Source of the DNA: Limnoperna fortunei
Lineage: Eukaryota > Mollusca > Bivalvia > Mytilida > Modiolidae
NCBI GenBank assembly: GCA_944474755.1
Contig: OX104123.1
Location: forward strand, 22,655,083 to 22,719,082
Direction of reading: 5' to 3'
DNA length: 64,000 bases
Position numbers and translations under genes: made by a program. The notes beneath the pieces are model-generated. The model had not been told where the DNA came from. It did no database searches and saw nothing but the letters and a program-made list of their open reading frames with translations. This document shows positions 57,501 through 64,000 of the stretch, one piece after another. Each line of letters starts with the position of its first letter. Position 1 is the first letter of the stretch.

Positions 57501-60500
57501 GAAATTGAATATATTGCAAATAATGCATTACTTGATCTGCAAACACAGTTTGTGCTGATTAAGTATGTGCGTAGTCATTGAATCTTTTTCTGCGATTCTC
57601 CAACACTGTTATATAGAATGCAAAGAAATTTTAGGGTGTTGGTCAGATATACTTAGGCTACAGATAGGCAAAATTTTGTACAATTTGATGGACAAATACA
57701 TGCTCTTTAGGTGTCAAGACACTAAAGGGGACCAATCAAATTTGGAACATATAAGAAAATAGTACTTAAAAACAAAATAGTCCTGTTTATCTTAGTGTAT
57801 ATTAAAAACTACTAACTGGATTTTAATGAATGAAAGTTTTTCTGAAAGGTGAATATATTAGAAAACTTTTGAGTCCTAACTTGCTCTGTTCTAATGGTGT
57901 TTAGTATGTTTTATGTCACATGCACTACATGACCTATAAACCAAGATTTTCTGAAAAGAAAGAGCTATTTTTAGAGTGGGGTTTACCCCGGAAGCTGGTT
58001 TTCTCTTGGAAGGTTTTAAAGAGGTCATGAAATTTTGAGAGAACATAGGCCTGTCACGTACGATTTAGGATATATATGATGTCGGTCAAGTTGCACTTAA
58101 GGTAAAGAGCTGCTCTAATAAAAAAAATGACAAATTTAGTAGAAAATCTTAAAGAATTGGATTAGTGTATTCTCTGCCTAGAACAGTGTGTTTGGAGTTA
58201 AAAAATATATTGTTTCAGTGTTTCTCAGTAGCAGGCAAGTCAGACAATCTAAATATTAGGTCGCAAAGACATCTATGTTGCCACAAATATTTAATATGGT
58301 GCCCATTTTGTATTTTTTAGATGCGGAATTTGTCAATTGATACTATAGGACAGAGTCATACTAAAATTGTTCTTTTTGGAATTTTATTGTTTGTTGAGGT
58401 GCAATTCTATCTTGTTGAGCAACAAGAAATATGAAATGGTTTAGTAGGAATGTTACAGATATTTAAAGTTTATAAGAGATCTAATATGCCATCTAAAAAA
58501 GGGGGGGGGGCTGGTCCCACAACTTGAAACTTCAATTTTTTTTATTTGTGAGATATAAATATAATGTATGTTTTTATTAGTATTCAGTATGTTATACTAT
58601 AGTGTTAATGTGTGATATACATTGAAATTTACATCTGAACTTAGGAAATTGAATATATTGCAAATAATGCATTACTTGATCTGCAAACACAGTTTGTGCT
58701 GATTAAGTATGTGCGTAGTCATTGAATCTTTTTCTGCGATTCTCCAACACTGTTATATAGAATGCAAAGAAATTTTAGGGTGTTGGTCAGATATACTTAG
58801 GCTACAGATAGGCAAAATTTTGTACAATTTGATGGACAAATACATGCTCTTTAGGTGTCAAGACACTAAAGGGGACCAATCAAATTTGGAACATATAAGA
58901 AAATAGTACTTAAAAACAAAATAGTCCTGTTTATCTTAGTGTATATTAAAAACTACTAACTGGATTTTAATGAATGAAAGTTTTTCTGAAAGGTGAATAT
59001 ATTAGAAAACTTTTGAGTCCTAACTTGCTCTGTTCTAATGGTGTTTAGTATGTTTTATGTCACATGCACTACATGACCTATAAACCAAGATTTTCTGAAA
59101 AGAAAGAGCTATTTTTAGAGTGGGGTTTACCCCGGAAGCTGGTTTTCTCTTGGAAGGTTTTAAAGAGGTCATGAAATTTTGAGAGAACATAGGCCTGTCA
59201 CGTACGATTTAGGATATATATGATGTCGGTCAAGTTGCACTTAAGGTAAAGAGCTGCTCTAATTAAAAAAATGACAAATTTAGTAGAAAATCTTAAAGAA
59301 TTGGATTAGTGTATTCTCTGCCTAGAACAGTGTGTTTGGAGTTAAAAAATATATTGTTTCAGTGTTTCTCAGTAGCAGGCAAGTCAGACAATCTAAATAT
59401 TAGGTCGCAAAGACATCTATGTTGCCACAAATATTTAATATGGTGCCCATTTTGTATTTTTTAGATGCGGAATTTGTCAATTGATACTATAGGACAGAGT
59501 CATACTAAAATTGTTCTTTTTGGAATTTTATTGTTTGTTGAGGTGCAATTCTATCTTGTTGAGCAACAAGAAATATGAAATGGTTTAGTAGGAATGTTAC
59601 AGATATTTAAAGTTTATAAGAGATCTAATATGCCATCTAAAAAAGGGGGGGCCTGGTCCCACAACTTGAAACTTCAATTTTTTTTATTTGTGAGATATAA
59701 ATATAATGTATGTTTTTATTAGTATTCAGTATGTTATACTATAGTGTTAATGTGTGATATACATTGAAATTTACATCTGAACTTAGGAAATTGAATATAT
59801 TGCAAATAATGCATTACTTGATCTGCAAACACAGTTTGTGCTGATTAAGTATGTGCGTAGTCATTGAATCTTTTTCTGCGATTCTCCAACACTGTTATAT
59901 AGAATGCAAAGAAATTTTAGGGTGTTGGTCAGATATACTTAGGCTACAGATAGGCAAAATTTTGTACAATTTGATGGACAAATACATGCTCTTTAGGTGT
60001 CAAGACACTAAAGGGGACCAATCAAATTTGGAACATATAAGAAAATAGTACTTAAAAACAAAATAGTCCTGTTTATCTTAGTGTATATTAAAAACTACTA
60101 ACTGGATTTTAATGAATGAAAGTTTTTCTGAAAGGTGAATATATTAGAAAACTTTTGAGTCCTAACTTGCTCTGTTCTAATGGTGTTTAGTATGTTTTAT
60201 GTCACATGCACTACATGACCTATAAACCAAGATTTTCTGAAAAGAAAGAGCTATTTTTAGAGTGGGGTTTACCCCGGAAGCTGGTTTTCTCTTGGAAGGT
60301 TTTAAAGAGGTCATGAAATTTTGAGAGAACATAGGCCTGTCACGTACGATTTAGGATATATATGATGTCGGTCAAGTTGCACTTAAGGTAAAGAGCTGCT
60401 CTAATAAAAAAAATGACAAATTTAGTAGAAAATCTTAAAGAATTGGATTAGTGTATTCTCTGCCTAGAACAGTGTGTTTGGAGTTAAAAAATATATTGTT

Positions 60501-63500
60501 TCAGTGTTTCTCAGTAGCAGGCAAGTCAGACAATCTAAATATTAGGTCGCAAAGACATCTATGTTGCCACAAATATTTAATATGGTGCCCATTTTGTATT
60601 TTTTAGATGCGGAATTTGTCAATTGATACTATAGGACAGAGTCATACTAAAATTGTTCTTTTTGGAATTTTATTGTTTGTTGAGGTGCAATTCTATCTTG
60701 TTGAGCAACAAGAAATATGAAATGGTTTAGTAGGAATGTTACAGATATTTAAAGTTTATAAGAGATCTAATATGCCATCTAAAAAAGGGGGGGGGGGGCT
60801 GGTCCCACAACTTGAAACTTCAATTTTTTTTATTTGTGAGATATAAATATAATGTATGTTTTTATTAGTATTCAGTATGTTATACTATAGTGTTAATGTG
60901 TGATATACATTGAAATTTACATCTGAACTTAGGAAATTGAATATATTGCAAATAATGCATTACTTGATCTGCAAACACAGTTTGTGCTGATTAAGTATGT
61001 GCGTAGTCATTGAATCTTTTTCTGCGATTCTCCAACACTGTTATATAGAATGCAAAGAAATTTTAGGGTGTTGGTCAGATATACTTAGGCTACAGATAGG
61101 CAAAATTTTGTACAATTTGATGGACAAATACATGCTCTTTAGGTGTCAAGACACTAAAGGGGACCAATCAAATTTGGAACATATAAGAAAATAGTACTTA
61201 AAAACAAAATAGTCCTGTTTATCTTAGTGTATATTAAAAACTACTAACTGGATTTTAATGAATGAAAGTTTTTCTGAAAGGTGAATATATTAGAAAACTT
61301 TTGAGTCCTAACTTGCTCTGTTCTAATGGTGTTTAGTATGTTTTATGTCACATGCACTACATGACCTATAAACCAAGATTTTCTGAAAAGAAAGAGCTAT
61401 TTTTAGAGTGGGGTTTACCCCGGAAGCTGGTTTTCTCTTGGAAGGTTTTAAAGAGGTCATGAAATTTTGAGAGAACATAGGCCTGTCACGTACGATTTAG
61501 GATATATATGATGTCGGTCAAGTTGCACTTAAGGTAAAGAGCTGCTCTAATTAAAAAAATGACAAATTTAGTAGAAAATCTTAAAGAATTGGATTAGTGT
61601 ATTCTCTGCCTAGAACAGTGTGTTTGGAGTTAAAAAATATATTGTTTCAGTGTTTCTCAGTAGCAGGCAAGTCAGACAATCTAAATATTAGGTCGCAAAG
61701 ACATCTATGTTGCCACAAATATTTAATATGGTGCCCATTTTGTATTTTTTAGATGCGGAATTTGTCAATTGATACTATAGGACAGAGTCATACTAAAATT
61801 GTTCTTTTTGGAATTTTATTGTTTGTTGAGGTGCAATTCTATCTTGTTGAGCAACAAGAAATATGAAATGGTTTAGTAGGAATGTTACAGATATTTAAAG
61901 TTTATAAGAGATCTAATATGCCATCTAAAAAAGGGGGGGCCTGGTCCCACAACTTGAAACTTCAATTTTTTTTATTTGTGAGATATAAATATAATGTATG
62001 TTTTTATTAGTATTCAGTATGTTATACTATAGTGTTAATGTGTGATATACATTGAAATTTACATCTGAACTTAGGAAATTGAATATATTGCAAATAATGC
62101 ATTACTTGATCTGCAAACACAGTTTGTGCTGATTAAGTATGTGCGTAGTCATTGAATCTTTTTCTGCGATTCTCCAACACTGTTATATAGAATGCAAAGA
62201 AATTTTAGGGTGTTGGTCAGATATACTTAGGCTACAGATAGGCAAAATTTTGTACAATTTGATGGACAAATACATGCTCTTTAGGTGTCAAGACACTAAA
62301 GGGGACCAATCAAATTTGGAACATATAAGAAAATAGTACTTAAAAACAAAATAGTCCTGTTTATCTTAGTGTATATTAAAAACTACTAACTGGATTTTAA
62401 TGAATGAAAGTTTTTCTGAAAGGTGAATATATTAGAAAACTTTTGAGTCCTAACTTGCTCTGTTCTAATGGTGTTTAGTATGTTTTATGTCACATGCACT
62501 ACATGACCTATAAACCAAGATTTTCTGAAAAGAAAGAGCTATTTTTAGAGTGGGGTTTACCCCGGAAGCTGGTTTTCTCTTGGAAGGTTTTAAAGAGGTC
62601 ATGAAATTTTGAGAGAACATAGGCCTGTCACGTACGATTTAGGATATATATGATGTCGGTCAAGTTGCACTTAAGGTAAAGAGCTGCTCTAATAAAAAAA
62701 ATGACAAATTTAGTAGAAAATCTTAAAGAATTGGATTAGTGTATTCTCTGCCTAGAACAGTGTGTTTGGAGTTAAAAAATATATTGTTTCAGTGTTTCTC
62801 AGTAGCAGGCAAGTCAGACAATCTAAATATTAGGTCGCAAAGACATCTATGTTGCCACAAATATTTAATATGGTGCCCATTTTGTATTTTTTAGATGCGG
62901 AATTTGTCAATTGATACTATAGGACAGAGTCATACTAAAATTGTTCTTTTTGGAATTTTATTGTTTGTTGAGGTGCAATTCTATCTTGTTGAGCAACAAG
63001 AAATATGAAATGGTTTAGTAGGAATGTTACAGATATTTAAAGTTTATAAGAGATCTAATATGCCATCTAAAAAAGGGGGGGGGGGGCTGGTCCCACAACT
63101 TGAAACTTCAATTTTTTTTATTTGTGAGATATAAATATAATGTATGTTTTTATTAGTATTCAGTATGTTATACTATAGTGTTAATGTGTGATATACATTG
63201 AAATTTACATCTGAACTTAGGAAATTGAATATATTGCAAATAATGCATTACTTGATCTGCAAACACAGTTTGTGCTGATTAAGTATGTGCGTAGTCATTG
63301 AATCTTTTTCTGCGATTCTCCAACACTGTTATATAGAATGCAAAGAAATTTTAGGGTGTTGGTCAGATATACTTAGGCTACAGATAGGCAAAATTTTGTA
63401 CAATTTGATGGACAAATACATGCTCTTTAGGTGTCAAGACACTAAAGGGGACCAATCAAATTTGGAACATATAAGAAAATAGTACTTAAAAACAAAATAG

Positions 63501-64000
63501 TCCTGTTTATCTTAGTGTATATTAAAAACTACTAACTGGATTTTAATGAATGAAAGTTTTTCTGAAAGGTGAATATATTAGAAAACTTTTGAGTCCTAAC
63601 TTGCTCTGTTCTAATGGTGTTTAGTATGTTTTATGTCACATGCACTACATGACCTATAAACCAAGATTTTCTGAAAAGAAAGAGCTATTTTTAGAGTGGG
63701 GTTTACCCCGGAAGCTGGTTTTCTCTTGGAAGGTTTTAAAGAGGTCATGAAATTTTGAGAGAACATAGGCCTGTCACGTACGATTTAGGATATATATGAT
63801 GTCGGTCAAGTTGCACTTAAGGTAAAGAGCTGCTCTAATTAAAAAAATGACAAATTTAGTAGAAAATCTTAAAGAATTGGATTAGTGTATTCTCTGCCTA
63901 GAACAGTGTGTTTGGAGTTAAAAAATATATTGTTTCAGTGTTTCTCAGTAGCAGGCAAGTCAGACAATCTAAATATTAGGTCGCAAAGACATCTATGTTG
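48559..64000. repeat. Tandem array of 1143-bp units (about 13.5 copies, continues off window)
   Basis: Units are nearly identical. A landmark open frame recurs at 49563, 50707, 51849, 52995, 54137, 55281, 56423, 57565, 58709, 59851, 60997, 62139 and 63285. Two unit types alternate. Type A has ctaattaaaaaaatg and G7 followed by CCTGG. Type B has ctaataaaaaaaatg and a G10-12 tract followed by CTGG. Order is ABABABA then ABABABA, so two A units meet at about 55.8-57.5 kb. The 65-codon frame in each unit has no family resemblance. No rRNA, snRNA, tRNA or hammerhead core recognised in the unit. The left end sits next to the hammerhead-related repeat at 48483. Confidence 0.97.

Noticed and set aside
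49563..63482. Identical 65-codon open frame in each 1143-bp unit as a gene family
   Set aside because: Identity only reflects near-identical satellite units. No homology, no splice structure, and the start and stop are ordinary for this base composition.
48559..64000. The 1143-bp unit as a 5S rRNA, snRNA or histone repeat
   Set aside because: No recognisable rRNA or snRNA core, pol III boxes or histone coding sequence in the unit.

Overview
This is a eukaryotic nuclear window of AT-rich, repeat-dense DNA with intron-containing genes and no operons. The content points to a bivalve mollusc: a complement C1q-domain (C1qDC) locus, a tRNA-derived SINE with a Meta-domain-like centre, a pearl-like element carrying a CCGT microsatellite and 161-bp core repeats, and a dispersed repeat with a hammerhead-ribozyme-like core that I associate with mussel-type genomes. 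A mussel relative is my best guess; the species cannot be fixed from sequence alone.

Layout. 1-1640: 2.7 direct units of a 522-bp repeat, each with a hammerhead-like core on the minus strand, ending in an inverted piece. 1650-11480: an ancient tandem segmental duplication carrying the first exon of a secreted coiled-coil C1qDC gene. Copy A (1844-2447) has an open exon. Copy B (7792-8375) is frameshifted and is followed by a decayed C1q exon (about 6629-6922). Mobile elements present in one copy and absent from the other show empty sites. 11500-16450: minisatellites, small inverted-repeat elements and a decayed CR1/jockey-like LINE on the minus strand. 16910-19267: an apparently intact two-exon C1qDC gene on the minus strand, with matching splice phase.

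20140-24440: a direct repeat pair with microsatellites, then a foldback element whose long arms are made of short tandem repeats. Its loop holds a SAM-like coding exon, and its left arm has been invaded by a SINE and a Tc1 transposon. 24880-25740: a 28-bp minisatellite. 25800-41850: mostly unrecognised AT-rich DNA with SINEs, palindromes and a three-copy dispersed repeat. 41870-43408: a MITE with 9-bp target duplication and the pearl-like element. 43513-45265: a two-exon ankyrin-repeat gene on the plus strand. 45800-48540: SINEs, a palindromic MITE and relatives of the 522-bp unit. 48559-64000: an array of about 13.5 nearly identical 1143-bp units with dimer and probable 7-mer higher-order structure, running off the window.

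Only two genes look complete: the C1qDC gene (secreted lectin-like immune recognition) and the ankyrin-repeat gene (intracellular, function unknown). Most of the window records transposition, duplication and tandem amplification. The nested insertions and empty sites allow relative dating of several events.
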